Part shown: piece after piece, positions 1 through 8,456 of the stretch | How positions within the stretch are numbered: position 1 is the first letter of the stretch | Layout of the letters: the number at the start of each line of letters is the position of its first letter | Assembly (NCBI GenBank): GCA_000154345.1 | Contig: DS480350.1 | Span: forward strand, 186,001 to 250,000 | Length of the DNA stretch: 64,000 bases | Direction: 5' to 3' | Source of the DNA: [Clostridium] leptum DSM 753 | Lineage (GTDB): Bacteria > Bacillota > Clostridia > Oscillospirales > Acutalibacteraceae | The notes under the pieces: model-generated | Database searches by the model: none | Told to the model about the DNA's origin: nothing | What the model saw: only the letters and a program-made list of their open reading frames with translations | Translations under genes and position numbers: made by a program

Positions 1-159
1 ACTATAAGTGATTTAGGGCTAATACAAATAGCGCCAGAAGCATTCGAGGTAATTAAAAGGAACGATACTCTCGACAGAGAAGTTCTTTATGACGGGTTTG
101 GCAAAAATAAGTGTAAGAAAATTATTTTAAGAGCAACAGGTTGCTATTTAGATATTTGA
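1..159 (+). CDS. C-terminal end of an unknown protein (5' truncated by window edge)
   Basis: The first frame of the window is open from base 1 to a TGA at 157-159, giving 52 residues that end in GCYLDI. The start lies outside the window. The sequence is AT-rich like the next three genes, and the Sel1-repeat gene begins about 20 bases later on the same strand, so the two are probably co-transcribed. I recognise no family in this fragment. It could be the tail of a mobile-element accessory protein, but that is only inferred from context. Confidence 0.45.
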   Translation, partial: TISDLGLIQIAPEAFEVIKRNDTLDREVLYDGFGKNKCKKIILRATGCYLDI

Positions 160-177
160 TACAAAAAGGTGAATGTT

Positions 178-1302
178 GTGGATTATGAAGAATTAAAAAA
201 GGATTGTATTGACTATCTAAAAGAAGGGTCAAATGAGCTTGAACCGAAGGATGTAGAAAATATTAAAAAATTTGTGTGTTCTTTTAAAGATGTTAATGAA
301 CGGGAGTTATGGGAAATAGGGAAATCATTACAAATTGCCGCACAACTAATCCCAGAAAGGGCTGATATGTTTTTTCAGGCGTCATTTTTATGTTATCAAT
401 ATTCCGCAGAAAAGGGGTGCCCTTCGGCACTTCGGAGCTTAGGACAATATCATCTCTTTGGGTATGCCGAGTGCCGAGATAAATTTAAAGCAGTTGAATA
501 TGTTAAAAAGGCTGCGTTATTAGGTAATTCATATGCTCAGATGGACTTGGGACTGTATTATTTCATAGGATTCGGTGTTAAAAAAAATGAGAGTAAGGGT
601 TTATATTGGACAACTCGGGCAGCTCATAATGGCTGCACAGAAGCCATGGAGAGTCTAGGAAGACGTTTTCTTATGGATGGAAAATATGACAAGGCTCATT
701 ATTGGCTATCAGAGGGGATAAAGCATAATTATGGAGGATGCTATTATGCTGTTGCACTAGAAAATTTACATGGAATAGGGTGCGAAATTAATATAGAGAA
801 AGGATGGAATTTGCTCTGTTTGGCTGCCGATCACAACTATGGTTTTGCATGTTATTTGTTAGCAGAGGCATATCGTCTGGGAGAATTTAAAAGCATGAAG
901 ATTAAACGCGACATGAATTGCTGTGCTTATTATCTTCAAAAAGGTATAAAAGCATTGAATGACGATTGTATGCTCTTGTATGGCCAGTTGCTGTTTGTTG
1001 GAACTGAGATTTCTCAAGATATTAGTAAAGGTATACATTATATTCATATGGCAGCTCAAAATGGAAATCCAAAGGCCCAGATTATTATGAGTGGATTGTT
1101 TTTTGAAGGAAAGCTGGTAGAAAAAGATGATGTTAAGGCTTTTTATTGGATAAGAAAAGCTGGGACACGAGGAGGAAGACCGGCCTTACGGCAATTAGCA
1201 TATTTTTATGAAGAAGGAATAGGAGTTGCCAAGGCACCCGATAAAGCAAAAAAAATCTGGGAAATATATGACCTATTAGCTCCTGATAAACCTTCAGAAT
1301 AA
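178..1302 (+). CDS. Sel1-like repeat (SLR/TPR-type) protein
   Basis: About 375 residues built almost entirely of Sel1-like helical repeats. The repeat signature (small residues, A..LG..Y..G..V..N..KA..W..KAA..G) is visible several times, for example around AVEYVKKAALLGNSYAQMDLG and the C-terminal FYWIRKAGTRGG. Such proteins are usually intracellular protein-interaction scaffolds, and no enzymatic motif is present. There is no signal peptide or membrane segment. The frame is open from a GTG at 169, but the AAAGGTG ribosome binding site at 165-171 is better spaced for the GTG at 178, which I prefer. An XRE regulator follows 16 bases after the stop. The low GC of this gene differs from the operon beyond 2,146, suggesting that the element is a mosaic. 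Confidence 0.8.
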   Translation: MDYEELKKDCIDYLKEGSNELEPKDVENIKKFVCSFKDVNERELWEIGKSLQIAAQLIPERADMFFQASFLCYQYSAEKGCPSALRSLGQYHLFGYAECRDKFKAVEYVKKAALLGNSYAQMDLGLYYFIGFGVKKNESKGLYWTTRAAHNGCTEAMESLGRRFLMDGKYDKAHYWLSEGIKHNYGGCYYAVALENLHGIGCEINIEKGWNLLCLAADHNYGFACYLLAEAYRLGEFKSMKIKRDMNCCAYYLQKGIKALNDDCMLLYGQLLFVGTEISQDISKGIHYIHMAAQNGNPKAQIIMSGLFFEGKLVEKDDVKAFYWIRKAGTRGGRPALRQLAYFYEEGIGVAKAPDKAKKIWEIYDLLAPDKPSE

Positions 1303-1318
1303 CATAGGAGGATAGATT

Positions 1319-1618
1319 ATGCGATTAGAAGACGAGCCTTTAACCTTTCGGTTTAAAATAAGACAATTAAGAGAAAAATATGGATATACACAAAAGAAAA
1401 TGAGTGAACTTTTAGGGGTTGAACGGTCTACATATACATATTATGAAACCGGGAAAACAGAGCCATCGTTAAGAGTGTTAAGAAAAATGGCGGTTGTGTT
1501 TCATGTCTCAACAGATTATTTGGTAGATATGAGTGACACAGGAAATTCTACTACAGGGCTAATGCTGAGTCCCTATTGGCAGAAGAAACATATTCCTGAT
1601 GATAATTTAAAAAACTAG
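1319..1618 (+). CDS. XRE-family helix-turn-helix regulator
   Basis: A 99-residue protein with an N-terminal Cro/C1-type HTH. The core runs from about residue 9 to 65 (IRQLREKYGYTQKKMSELLG, then the recognition helix ERSTYTYYETGKTEPS). The short C-terminal tail shows no sensor domain. AGGAGG at 1308-1313 lies just before the ATG. It is probably co-transcribed with the Sel1-repeat gene upstream, and a strong hairpin follows the stop. In mobile elements such proteins usually repress the element's own promoters. Its target here is unknown. Confidence 0.88.
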   Translation: MRLEDEPLTFRFKIRQLREKYGYTQKKMSELLGVERSTYTYYETGKTEPSLRVLRKMAVVFHVSTDYLVDMSDTGNSTTGLMLSPYWQKKHIPDDNLKN

Positions 1619-1622
1619 AATA

Positions 1623-1663
1623 ATAAGGCGGCCATTTTTGATCAGTAAAAATGGCCGCCTTAT
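1623..1663 (+). terminator. Perfect hairpin after XRE gene
   Basis: ATAAGGCGGCCATTTTT and its exact reverse complement flank a 7-base loop. The hairpin sits directly after the stop at 1618 and closes the Sel1/XRE transcription unit. The A/T tails could let it act in both directions. Confidence 0.8.
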
Positions 1664-1785
1664 GTTTAAATCAAATAATACAAATATTCCAAAAATAATA
1701 TATTAAATAGATTTATATAACACATATATTTGGTATATTCCGCCTATTTCTATCCGTAAAATAGAAGAGATAGGTGGTGAGATAT

Positions 1786-2100
1786 TTGGATGCGGATTTC
1801 ATACGCAATCGAATTACCCAATTAAGACTTCAAAAGGGAGTGTCTGAGTATCAAATGAGTTATGATCTTGGACATAGCCGAAGTTATATGTATAATATTT
1901 CGTCTGGTATTGCCTTGCCGCCCATGTTGGAATTTCTTCAGATTTGTGAGTACTTTGGTATAACTCCTGCACAATTTTTTGATGAATCATTAGATAATCC
2001 TGCATTATTGCAAACAGCTATTAATGGGCTAAGACAGTTAAATGATGATGATTTAAGATTAACTATTTCAAATATCAATAGATTATGCCGTGATAAATAA
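1786..2100 (+). CDS. Small XRE-family HTH protein
   Basis: About 105 residues with one HTH_3-type domain (RITQLRLQKGVSEYQMSYDLG, recognition helix SRSYMYNISSGIALPPM, then LEFLQICEYFGITPAQFFDE). The tail (LNDDDLRLTISNINRL) is typical of short XRE proteins on clostridial mobile elements. The frame is open from GTG 1774. However, GATAGGTGG ends 10 bases before the TTG at 1786, giving a protein that starts MDADFIRNRI, which I think is the true start. It converges on the VWA-protein gene, with a shared hairpin between them. Confidence 0.82.
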   Translation: MDADFIRNRITQLRLQKGVSEYQMSYDLGHSRSYMYNISSGIALPPMLEFLQICEYFGITPAQFFDESLDNPALLQTAINGLRQLNDDDLRLTISNINRLCRDK

Positions 2101-2137
2101 AAGCCGCCGTCTCTGTTGCATTAGGAACGGCGGCTTT
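2100..2137. terminator. Bidirectional terminator between convergent genes
   Basis: AAAGCCGCCGT and ACGGCGGCTTT form an 11-bp perfect stem with a 16-base loop between two convergent stop codons (2100 plus, 2146 minus). It probably terminates both transcripts. Confidence 0.8.
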
Positions 2138-2145
2138 AGTAGCTT

Positions 2146-3693
2146 TTAGGATACTTTACTATTTAGAATATCGAGTGCAATTTCATCCTCCGTAAGATCG
2201 CTGGAATGATAAATCTTATCGCAGAATGGTTCCAGCGATTTGCCGCAGGTTCCGCCCTTATCCAGCAGGATTCCGGTCACAGTCGCTTTACAAGCGGCTG
2301 TTTTTTTGTGAAACTCCTCCGTGAATATTTCAGACAGAGAACACTCTCCATCGGTGATGATGGTAATATCGGCGTTTTCATAACCGTTTTCCATCAATCG
2401 AAGCGCTTCCTTCAGCGGGGCTTCAAAATTTGTCCCGCCTCCAAAAAACTGCTCCGCCGCTTTCATCACGTCCTCCGGCGTGTAATGCCCAGGCTCAAAT
2501 AGGTCGGTTCTGATCCGGTCTGCCGACGCGAAATGCACCATGGCAAATTTCCGCCCATCTCTTGATGCGATGTCCAGAAGAGCTAAAGCCAGCGCCTTAG
2601 CCCAGCCTGCTACACTGCGGGTGCTGCCGCTTTCGTCGATCAGGACGATCATATCGCCCCGGCCCTTGACGACGGCTGTACGTTTACGGTACTGCATCAG
2701 CCGCTTCTGTTCATATCTCCGCATAAATAGAATCTCGGTTTCCGCCATCCCCAAAAGGGCCAGCTCGGATGACAAGCAGTTTGTGATATCGTTTCCGGTG
2801 GTCAGGTCATATTTTTCGCCCCGGCCGTAAGAATAGCTGTTTTTCCGCTTGTCCGCGATCAATTCCCGATATCTGCCGAGCAGACGGGCGATCTCCTGAA
2901 GCTGCTTGCTGTTTTTCACATAGTTGAGCAGCGTCTGATTCATCGGTATATTCCGCATTTCTTCGTTGCTGCTGCCCCACGCTTCCATAATGGTATGCGT
3001 CTTAAAAGCTTCATGAAGAGCAGCACGCAAAGCGGTATCAATAACCGGCTCCAATGCTTCAGCCCACCGGACGGCAGCTTTTTGAATTTTCGCCGTAAGG
3101 CATTCGATCTGCGACAGCTTTCGGTCTGCCCGGTTATACAGGAACAGCAGCTTTTTCGCGGACGCCGGCTTTTGACTGTTCCGACTGTCATAGATCGCTT
3201 GTATAGCTTTTTTCGCCTGCATCGTCAGCTGTTCAATCACATCCAGATAACGCAGCTCCGGAGTGTCGATTGCAGGAAAGTCACGAACCAGGACATTGCA
3301 AAAAGCAGAAACCGCGTCATAAGACGGCAATTCCTTATCTTCGCATAAACCTTTTAGTTCGTTAAAATAGCCGCTTCCGACAATTTTTTCAAACAGCGGC
3401 TTGCTTAACATGCGCTCCTTCAGTTTCACAGAGTCTTCATCCTTACGACGGAGGATTGGCGAATAGAGCGCGGCAAACAGGTCTTTTGCCAAGCTTTCCA
3501 TATCCGGTGTATTTCTATCCGAGGAAAAGCGGTTAATTGGCTGTTGCGCAGCAAAGCCTTGGTAGATCAGATCCGTCAGCCGTGTGGTATGCAGCAGTTG
3601 GCGGGAATCCGCTTGTTTCCGTGTTAAAAGGTAGTTTTCCAGCCATCTTTCCGCCAGCGGCAGATCTTGTTCCTTTTGGTATCGATCTCTCAT
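2146..3693 (-). CDS. VWA-domain protein, ViaA/CoxE-like partner of a MoxR ATPase
   Basis: 515 residues. The N-terminal two thirds is helical and charged. The C-terminal third is a von Willebrand A domain with a complete metal-ion-dependent adhesion site: DESGS (about residue 352), the Thr in GGGTNF and the Asp in ITDGEC. This size and layout match ViaA, the VWA partner of the MoxR-family ATPase RavA. Such pairs act as chaperone-like machines on client complexes in the cytoplasm. The matching ATPase lies 850 bases upstream in the same operon, with ssb and a Cys-rich mini-gene between them. GGGGGGA precedes the ATG at somewhat long spacing. It is the last gene of the minus-strand operon. The ViaA-like role is inferred from architecture, and the client is unknown. 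Confidence 0.8.
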   Translation of the reverse strand: MRDRYQKEQDLPLAERWLENYLLTRKQADSRQLLHTTRLTDLIYQGFAAQQPINRFSSDRNTPDMESLAKDLFAALYSPILRRKDEDSVKLKERMLSKPLFEKIVGSGYFNELKGLCEDKELPSYDAVSAFCNVLVRDFPAIDTPELRYLDVIEQLTMQAKKAIQAIYDSRNSQKPASAKKLLFLYNRADRKLSQIECLTAKIQKAAVRWAEALEPVIDTALRAALHEAFKTHTIMEAWGSSNEEMRNIPMNQTLLNYVKNSKQLQEIARLLGRYRELIADKRKNSYSYGRGEKYDLTTGNDITNCLSSELALLGMAETEILFMRRYEQKRLMQYRKRTAVVKGRGDMIVLIDESGSTRSVAGWAKALALALLDIASRDGRKFAMVHFASADRIRTDLFEPGHYTPEDVMKAAEQFFGGGTNFEAPLKEALRLMENGYENADITIITDGECSLSEIFTEEFHKKTAACKATVTGILLDKGGTCGKSLEPFCDKIYHSSDLTEDEIALDILNSKVS

Positions 3694-3788
3694 AAAGGAT
3701 ATTCCCCCCTTCAGTTATATGGCTTGGTCGTTCACAAAACGACGGGATAGTATGCGGGCGGGATGCCCGCATACCGTTCCGCCTCGGG

Positions 3789-4241
3789 TTATCCGGGAAA
3801 CGGAGGAAACTCGTCAAAAGGGAGATCATCGTCTCCCGTGACCTCCGCGGTAGAAAAATCGGGAACGAAATCCTCACTGTTACTAACTGGTGAGGCGGAA
3901 GTCTGGCTAGTCTCCTTGTTCTCCTTGCTCTCCCCGAAATACACGTTGTCGGCTTTGATCTCGATTGCCACACGGTTGTTACCGTCTTTGTCGGTATATT
4001 TGCGGCTTTCCAGCCGGCCGTCAACGGTAATCAGGGAGCCTTTGGAAAAATACCGCGTGACAAATTCCGCAGTAGAGCGCCAGGCTGTTACATCAAAAAA
4101 ATCAGTTTCCCGTTCTCCATTTCCATTTTTGAAATTCCTCTGGCAGGCGATAGAAAAGCTGGTGACGGATATATTGCTTTGGGTAGTCCGCAGCTCCGGA
4201 TCATGTGTCAGCCTTCCAGTGATGGTAATTCTGTTCAACAT
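3789..4241 (-). CDS. ssb: Single-stranded DNA-binding protein (element-encoded SSB)
   Basis: 150 residues. The OB fold begins MLNRITITGRLTHDPELR and includes the conserved FFDVTAWR and GSLITVDGRLESRKY segments. A disordered linker follows, ending in the acidic tip DDDLPFDEFPPFPG that recruits partner proteins in bacterial SSBs. Length and layout are normal for the family. In this operon it sits with a helicase and a sliding-clamp-like protein, so it probably serves replication or single-strand transfer of the mobile element rather than being the host's main SSB. Confidence 0.95.
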   Translation of the reverse strand: MLNRITITGRLTHDPELRTTQSNISVTSFSIACQRNFKNGNGERETDFFDVTAWRSTAEFVTRYFSKGSLITVDGRLESRKYTDKDGNNRVAIEIKADNVYFGESKENKETSQTSASPVSNSEDFVPDFSTAEVTGDDDLPFDEFPPFPG

Positions 4242-4282
4242 TGTTATTAACCTCTTTCCTTTTTATTTTGCATTTTCAAAAC

Positions 4283-4522
4283 TCATTTGTTCAACTTTTT
4301 CCCACAGGTTGGGCAATAGCTGAGGGGTTGTGGATCATAAGTCGTGCAGCCAGAAAACATGCCATCGTAGTATGTTTCGTGTACCAAGGCCGCACCGTAT
4401 TTGAATTCCGTTACGCAGCTTCTGCCGTCCCGACCGTCTTCGTAGTACTTATCTCTGCTTTTCAACGCGTTGTACCATTCACAAAACGGACAGTAGGATG
4501 AATCGATATATTCCATTGACAT
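4283..4522 (-). CDS. Cys-rich mini-protein, probable zinc ribbon
   Basis: 79 residues with an N-terminal CPFC and a C-terminal CPTCGKKL. The two CxxC pairs are the usual way to build one zinc ribbon. The region between them is rich in Tyr, Asp and Gly and has no known motif. It lies between ssb and the MoxR-like ATPase gene with short gaps, so it belongs to the operon. Similar tiny zinc-ribbon proteins are common on phages and conjugative elements. I do not know its function. Confidence 0.65.
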   Translation of the reverse strand: MSMEYIDSSYCPFCEWYNALKSRDKYYEDGRDGRSCVTEFKYGAALVHETYYDGMFSGCTTYDPQPLSYCPTCGKKLNK

Positions 4523-4545
4523 GATATGTCTCCTTCCCGAAGCAC

Positions 4546-5910
4546 TTAGGCACTCATCTGTTTGTAGACCTTCAGTTCCTCCAGCGGAACATAGGTAAAA
4601 GCAGTTTTCGCATGAGCGTCCTTACTGATGGTTTCCAGCGTGGAAATCAGCCCATCCACGGAAGCGGCAGCCGCGTCGTTTTCCGCCAGTCCGTCTTTCA
4701 GCGAAACGCTTTGTTCGTACAGAGGCAGCAGTTGGCTGCGGAGAGCGAGCAGAGCATGGTTTTTGTCCGCTGCATTTTCAAAAGCCTGCTGTACCTGATA
4801 TGCTTCGGCTAAAATGGCGTCGATCTGATCCCCGAGAGGGTTTTCCGTCAACCGCCGGATCGTTTCGCGGATGATTTCCGACTGTTCCGGTTTGTCCCAC
4901 AGGTAGTTGACCAGCGCCGCCATATCCGCAGGGATTACGGTATCTCTTCCGCAAAGCCAGGCTTCGGCCTGCACGACCGCCGAATAGTTGAAGTAGGTAC
5001 GGTCACTTACCGGGATATCCTTCCGGCGCAGTTCGCACAGGATGTTGTCCGCCAGTTCGTTGATACCGTCCGGTACTTTCACCAGCCGGATCTCCGCCTG
5101 CATGGCATACAGCTCTTCCAGAGAAATAACGGCCTGCGCAGGCGGCAGCATATTCTGCTGTTTTTGGTGCAGGACCCTCATACGGTTTGCCTTGTCTTCG
5201 ACATACTTGGTGCAAACCTTGAAGTCGAAGCGATCATACAGTGCCCGCAGCGATTTTTCCTCCGGATTATTGAAGTTTGGAATCTCATTGGAGGCGGAAA
5301 AAAAGCTGATAACAGGAATTTTAACCGAAACACCCTCGTTGGTGTAGACATGCTCGTTCAGAGCTTTCAGCAGGCTGTTGAGCAATCCGTCGTTCGCTTT
5401 GAAGATTTCATCCAAAAAGCAGATATGGCTTTCCGGTATCTTATTTGCCGTCAGCATCTCCGGTACGCCGCTGTGCAGCTCGGCAAGGCATTTTCGGTAG
5501 TCCTCCATTTTCTTTTGCAGCTCGCTGGCCGCCTGGAATTTTCCGCTTTCGGTATCCCTTGCGGCGTCTCCCAGCAGCCGTTCCATGTATCGAATCATTT
5601 TCTGATATCCTTCGTCCTTTTCCAGAACAGAATGGGACACATGGCCCGGGACAATGCTGGCAAGGTCCAGCCGTCCGAAGAGCTGTTCCTGGTCGATCCC
5701 CTTGCTCATGAGGATATCGAATTGTTTTGCGCCGCTGATATGGGCTCGGAACAGGTCGATAGCCTGGGATTTTGCCTGTCCCGGTTTTCCAAGGACAAAC
5801 AGGTTTTTCCCTGTCAGCAAAGCCAGGGCGATGGTATGTACCAATTCATTACGTTCGGCAAGCCCCTCGCAGACTTCACTGATTACGGCGTTCATTTTTT
5901 GGTTCAGCAT
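4546..5910 (-). CDS. MoxR/RavA-like AAA+ ATPase
   Basis: 454 residues from the preferred start. The AAA+ core carries Walker A GKPGQAKS (about residues 41-48), a Walker B region ICFLDEIFKAND, sensor 1 SASNEIP and an Arg-finger region LRALYDRFDFK. This pattern is typical of MoxR-family ATPases, and the size is close to RavA. The frame extends 47 codons further upstream, but AAGGAGTG spaced 5 bases from the ATG at 5910 supports the shorter start MLNQKMNAVI. The extension also overlaps a separate small reading frame. MoxR ATPases work with VWA proteins, and one is encoded downstream at 2146-3693. It is probably an ATP-driven remodelling machine carried by the element, with unknown substrate. Confidence 0.85.
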   Translation of the reverse strand: MLNQKMNAVISEVCEGLAERNELVHTIALALLTGKNLFVLGKPGQAKSQAIDLFRAHISGAKQFDILMSKGIDQEQLFGRLDLASIVPGHVSHSVLEKDEGYQKMIRYMERLLGDAARDTESGKFQAASELQKKMEDYRKCLAELHSGVPEMLTANKIPESHICFLDEIFKANDGLLNSLLKALNEHVYTNEGVSVKIPVISFFSASNEIPNFNNPEEKSLRALYDRFDFKVCTKYVEDKANRMRVLHQKQQNMLPPAQAVISLEELYAMQAEIRLVKVPDGINELADNILCELRRKDIPVSDRTYFNYSAVVQAEAWLCGRDTVIPADMAALVNYLWDKPEQSEIIRETIRRLTENPLGDQIDAILAEAYQVQQAFENAADKNHALLALRSQLLPLYEQSVSLKDGLAENDAAAASVDGLISTLETISKDAHAKTAFTYVPLEELKVYKQMSA

Positions 5911-5938
5911 AATTTCACTCCTTGAATATGGTTTGGTT

Positions 5939-6118
5939 TTAATACTCAGATGGGAACAAGATGGTCGTATAGCTTCTGTCCGCTTCTGTAATAATCCAGA
6001 TTTTTGCGCGAAGCTCCTTGCTGGCATATGCTCCAAGGATTTCATATCCATTTGCTATTGCCGCAGCTTTGGCTCGCTTGTCCGCATTGGAGAGCTCGCC
6101 CCTTCTGATATACCGCAC
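5939..6118 (-). CDS. Small unknown protein with unclear start
   Basis: A 59-codon frame from GTG 6118 to the TAA at 5939, reading VRYIRRGELSNADKRAKAAA at its start and ending TTILFPSEY. The composition looks coding, and it fills the gap between the clamp and ATPase genes. The strong AAGGAGG site upstream instead points to an ATG in another frame that stops after about 30 codons. Either the start is non-canonical, or one base was lost near the start and the gene is damaged. The frame is open up to about 20 codons further upstream without ATG. I recognise no family. Confidence 0.4.
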   Translation of the reverse strand: MRYIRRGELSNADKRAKAAAIANGYEILGAYASKELRAKIWIITEADRSYTTILFPSEY

Positions 6119-6162
6119 GTTGCTGTCAAAGTTCCAAGATTTAATACCATTTGATGTCCTCC

Positions 6163-7344
6163 TTACGCCGCTTTTGCAGCGGTGGTTTTTGTTTTGGCTT
6201 TTTTGGATGCTCCCTTTGGTTTCTTTTCCGGATTTTCTTCCTGGTAAATCCGCGCCGGTCCTCTGGGCGAGATAAAATACCGGCTCCCATTTGCGTTCAT
6301 AACGGCAAATCCCTGCTGGTCAATCTCCATTTGGACCGGACCGGCCAGTCGGCGCAGGCAGTCGGTCAGCAACTTGGGCCGGTAATGAAAACCATCTGCC
6401 GGCGTCGGAATCGTTCCTGCTGCTTTTACTTGGGAAGCCGAGGAACATCTGCCGGTAATAACCTGGGCGCAGACCTTGTCCGGTTCTATCCGCAGGTTAA
6501 TACATTTATCATCCTTAGTATCAAAAATGACGGAAAGGCCGGACACCAGTTCATACAGCTGTTTTGCGTCTATGGTCGCCTGATAGCTCCCATGAAAATT
6601 GCTCAGCAGCTTGCTGGCTTCCAGATAATTTCCGGTAAACAGCATGGTGGAAAAGAACAGGTCCTCTTTCATGAAAACCGCGACTTTCCCGACAATTCCC
6701 ACATACAGTTCTTCGTTCGGATTTACAACGCTGTCTAGTACCGTCAGAGCCTTCTCATGCAGGATCATGTCCAGATCGCCGTCAGCACAATGAGGAGAGG
6801 CGGTAACGGCTATGCAGCTTCCATCTGTCGCTTCCGCTGTGGCCATGCCGCCGCGAAAACTGATTTTGACGTAAGAAAAACCCGCCCTGTTGTAATCGAT
6901 GTTGTCGCCGTTCGCCGCAAACACAGTACGCCGGATCAGGGAATTAATCCCCTTGACCTGAATGGTATCCTCCGGGAAAGGAATTTGCAGTTTTGGAAAG
7001 CTTTTTGCCGCTAAGCTGGAAATGGTATACTGGCATGAACCTGAACGCAGCGTCACCAGATTCTTTTCAGATTCAAGCTCCACAAATTCATCTGTCAGCA
7101 GATAGAGCATTTCCGCAAGGATCGGCTTCAAAATCATGCCGCCGCTCTCTTCAATATGCTCTAGCCGCAGCCGCCGCTGGATATGGGTGCGGATGTCTGT
7201 ACCCGTTATCGTGAGCATACCGCTGCTTTCGTCCGCTTCAATGAGCAGGCCGCCGAGTTCCGGGATTTCCTTGTTTGGCCGGACGATTTTCAATACGGTT
7301 TTGACTGCCTGGTACATCAGCAGCCGGTTTACTGTAAACTTCAT
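6163..7344 (-). CDS. Sliding-clamp-like protein (DnaN / Pol III beta homologue) on the mobile element
   Basis: 393 residues starting MKFTVNRLLM behind GAGGAGGAATCCC. The frame opens nine codons earlier, without a better site. The layout follows the DNA polymerase III beta clamp: an N-terminal domain with GGLLIEADESSGMLTITGTD, a central domain with TVFAANGDNIDYNRAGFSYVK, and a third domain that includes GSRYFISPR. A Lys/Ala-rich tail of about 25 residues replaces the usual compact clamp end. Chromosomal DnaN is normally next to dnaA, while this copy lies among helicase, SSB and MoxR genes, so I read it as an element-specific clamp. Sequence divergence from housekeeping DnaN looks high, so the polymerase contact pocket may be altered. 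Confidence 0.8.
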   Translation of the reverse strand: MKFTVNRLLMYQAVKTVLKIVRPNKEIPELGGLLIEADESSGMLTITGTDIRTHIQRRLRLEHIEESGGMILKPILAEMLYLLTDEFVELESEKNLVTLRSGSCQYTISSLAAKSFPKLQIPFPEDTIQVKGINSLIRRTVFAANGDNIDYNRAGFSYVKISFRGGMATAEATDGSCIAVTASPHCADGDLDMILHEKALTVLDSVVNPNEELYVGIVGKVAVFMKEDLFFSTMLFTGNYLEASKLLSNFHGSYQATIDAKQLYELVSGLSVIFDTKDDKCINLRIEPDKVCAQVITGRCSSASQVKAAGTIPTPADGFHYRPKLLTDCLRRLAGPVQMEIDQQGFAVMNANGSRYFISPRGPARIYQEENPEKKPKGASKKAKTKTTAAKAA

Positions 7345-7398
7345 GGGATTCCTCCTCGTTATTCCAGCCAAAATTCGGTCTTCATGAAATCTCTCGAT

Positions 7399-8196
7399 TC
7401 AAGCATTTTGACTGATCCTTTCGTTACATAAATAGAGTGCGAACGCATATTCAGTTTTTGTGATAGGGTAAGATATAAGGGCGCTGTCTTCATGGCGGAC
7501 AAGCCGGTATTCCTTCCGGCTCTCCCAATATTCAGGCCGATATCCTTCGCCCACACAGTCGATTACATGCCGGCGCCTTGTTTTCACAGTACCGTCGTAG
7601 CGGTATTGCTTTGACAGCACGGCAAGCGCCCGGTTCAACTGAAGCTCCGGCATAGTGTCCCCCCAGCCGAGCAGGGAGGCTTTTCTTTCTTCTTTTTCCT
7701 GTTTGGTCCGTTCCTCCTGCTTTTTTCGTTCTTCCAGCCGTTTTGCAGCTTCCAGCGCGCGCCTGTTCTCCAGCTCATCCAGACGGGATTGGCGGATCGC
7801 GGCGTATTCCTCCGCTTTTTTAGGCGACCAGCCTTTCACAAACTCGATCAGGGTATTGCCGATAAAGCCGCCGTCCGCCGCCTGCCGGTCCGTTGTTTCG
7901 ATAAAATGCTCCGGAGAGTCCAGCCCGTTTGCGGTATAGTCCTGCTCCATGTCCTCCACGGTTCTTTCCCCGAAAAAGGAAAGATGCCCGAGATCAAGTC
8001 CGGCAGGACAACCGGGAAAGAAGAGGTACAGCCGGCACTGTTCATAGCCCCAGCCTACGATTTCTGTCCGGCTTTTATACAGGTTCCCGGTGATTCGCTG
8101 GACCTCGATATATCGGCGGACGGCTGTATTTCCGTCACGCCCGTAGGCCAGCATCCGTTTCTTTTCAAACGGGGTATTGAGTTCTTTCAGCTTCAT
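7399..8196 (-). CDS. Unknown ICE protein with central coiled coil
   Basis: 265 residues. The N-terminal part (about 1-125) is globular, with many aromatic residues (GWGYEQCRLYLFFPGC). A strongly charged helix follows (about 130-175, ENRRALEAAKRLEERKKQEE), which should form a coiled coil. The C-terminal domain of about 80 residues has RYDGTVKTRRRHVIDC and ends near EYAFALYLC. There is no signal peptide, membrane segment or catalytic motif. It is part of the minus-strand operon between the small protein at 8,217 and the clamp gene. I do not recognise the family. A structural or DNA-binding role in the element's replication module is possible but unproven. Confidence 0.7.
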   Translation of the reverse strand: MKLKELNTPFEKKRMLAYGRDGNTAVRRYIEVQRITGNLYKSRTEIVGWGYEQCRLYLFFPGCPAGLDLGHLSFFGERTVEDMEQDYTANGLDSPEHFIETTDRQAADGGFIGNTLIEFVKGWSPKKAEEYAAIRQSRLDELENRRALEAAKRLEERKKQEERTKQEKEERKASLLGWGDTMPELQLNRALAVLSKQYRYDGTVKTRRRHVIDCVGEGYRPEYWESRKEYRLVRHEDSALISYPITKTEYAFALYLCNERISQNA

Positions 8197-8216
8197 GTTT
8201 TTTCATCCTCCTGCTT

Positions 8217-8420
8217 TTAGTTTTCACTGTCCCATTCTTCTATCACGCCATACACGTCATCCACATAAAACAGTCCCGCATAAGGGTTGTAGACGGCAGT
8301 ACACAGCTTATTGCCGAACACCGCCCGGCAATGGTTGATATCCTCAAAAGAGAGAATCAGCACGTCCCGTTTGCTGTTCAGAGAATGGATCATGGCCTGT
8401 GCTTGAAATGGGTTTTGCAT
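8217..8420 (-). CDS. Small unknown protein in ICE operon
   Basis: 67 residues (MQNPFQAQAMIHSLNSKRDV through VIEEWDSEN). AGGAGGAATTTTCC lies directly before the ATG. It sits 36 bases after the helicase stop and 20 bases before the next gene, so it is clearly inside the operon. It is acidic, has no Cys pairs and no membrane segment. The pattern DVLILSFEDINHCRAVFGNK hints at a small alpha/beta fold, but I recognise no family. Confidence 0.65.
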   Translation of the reverse strand: MQNPFQAQAMIHSLNSKRDVLILSFEDINHCRAVFGNKLCTAVYNPYAGLFYVDDVYGVIEEWDSEN

Positions 8421-8456
8421 GGAAAATTCCTCCTTCCAAAAGAAAAAGCCCCCGGA

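Noticed and set aside
5911..6051. 47-codon N-terminal extension of the MoxR-like ATPase
   Set aside because: The ribosome site AAGGAGTG lies five bases before the inner ATG, and the extension overlaps a different coding-like frame.
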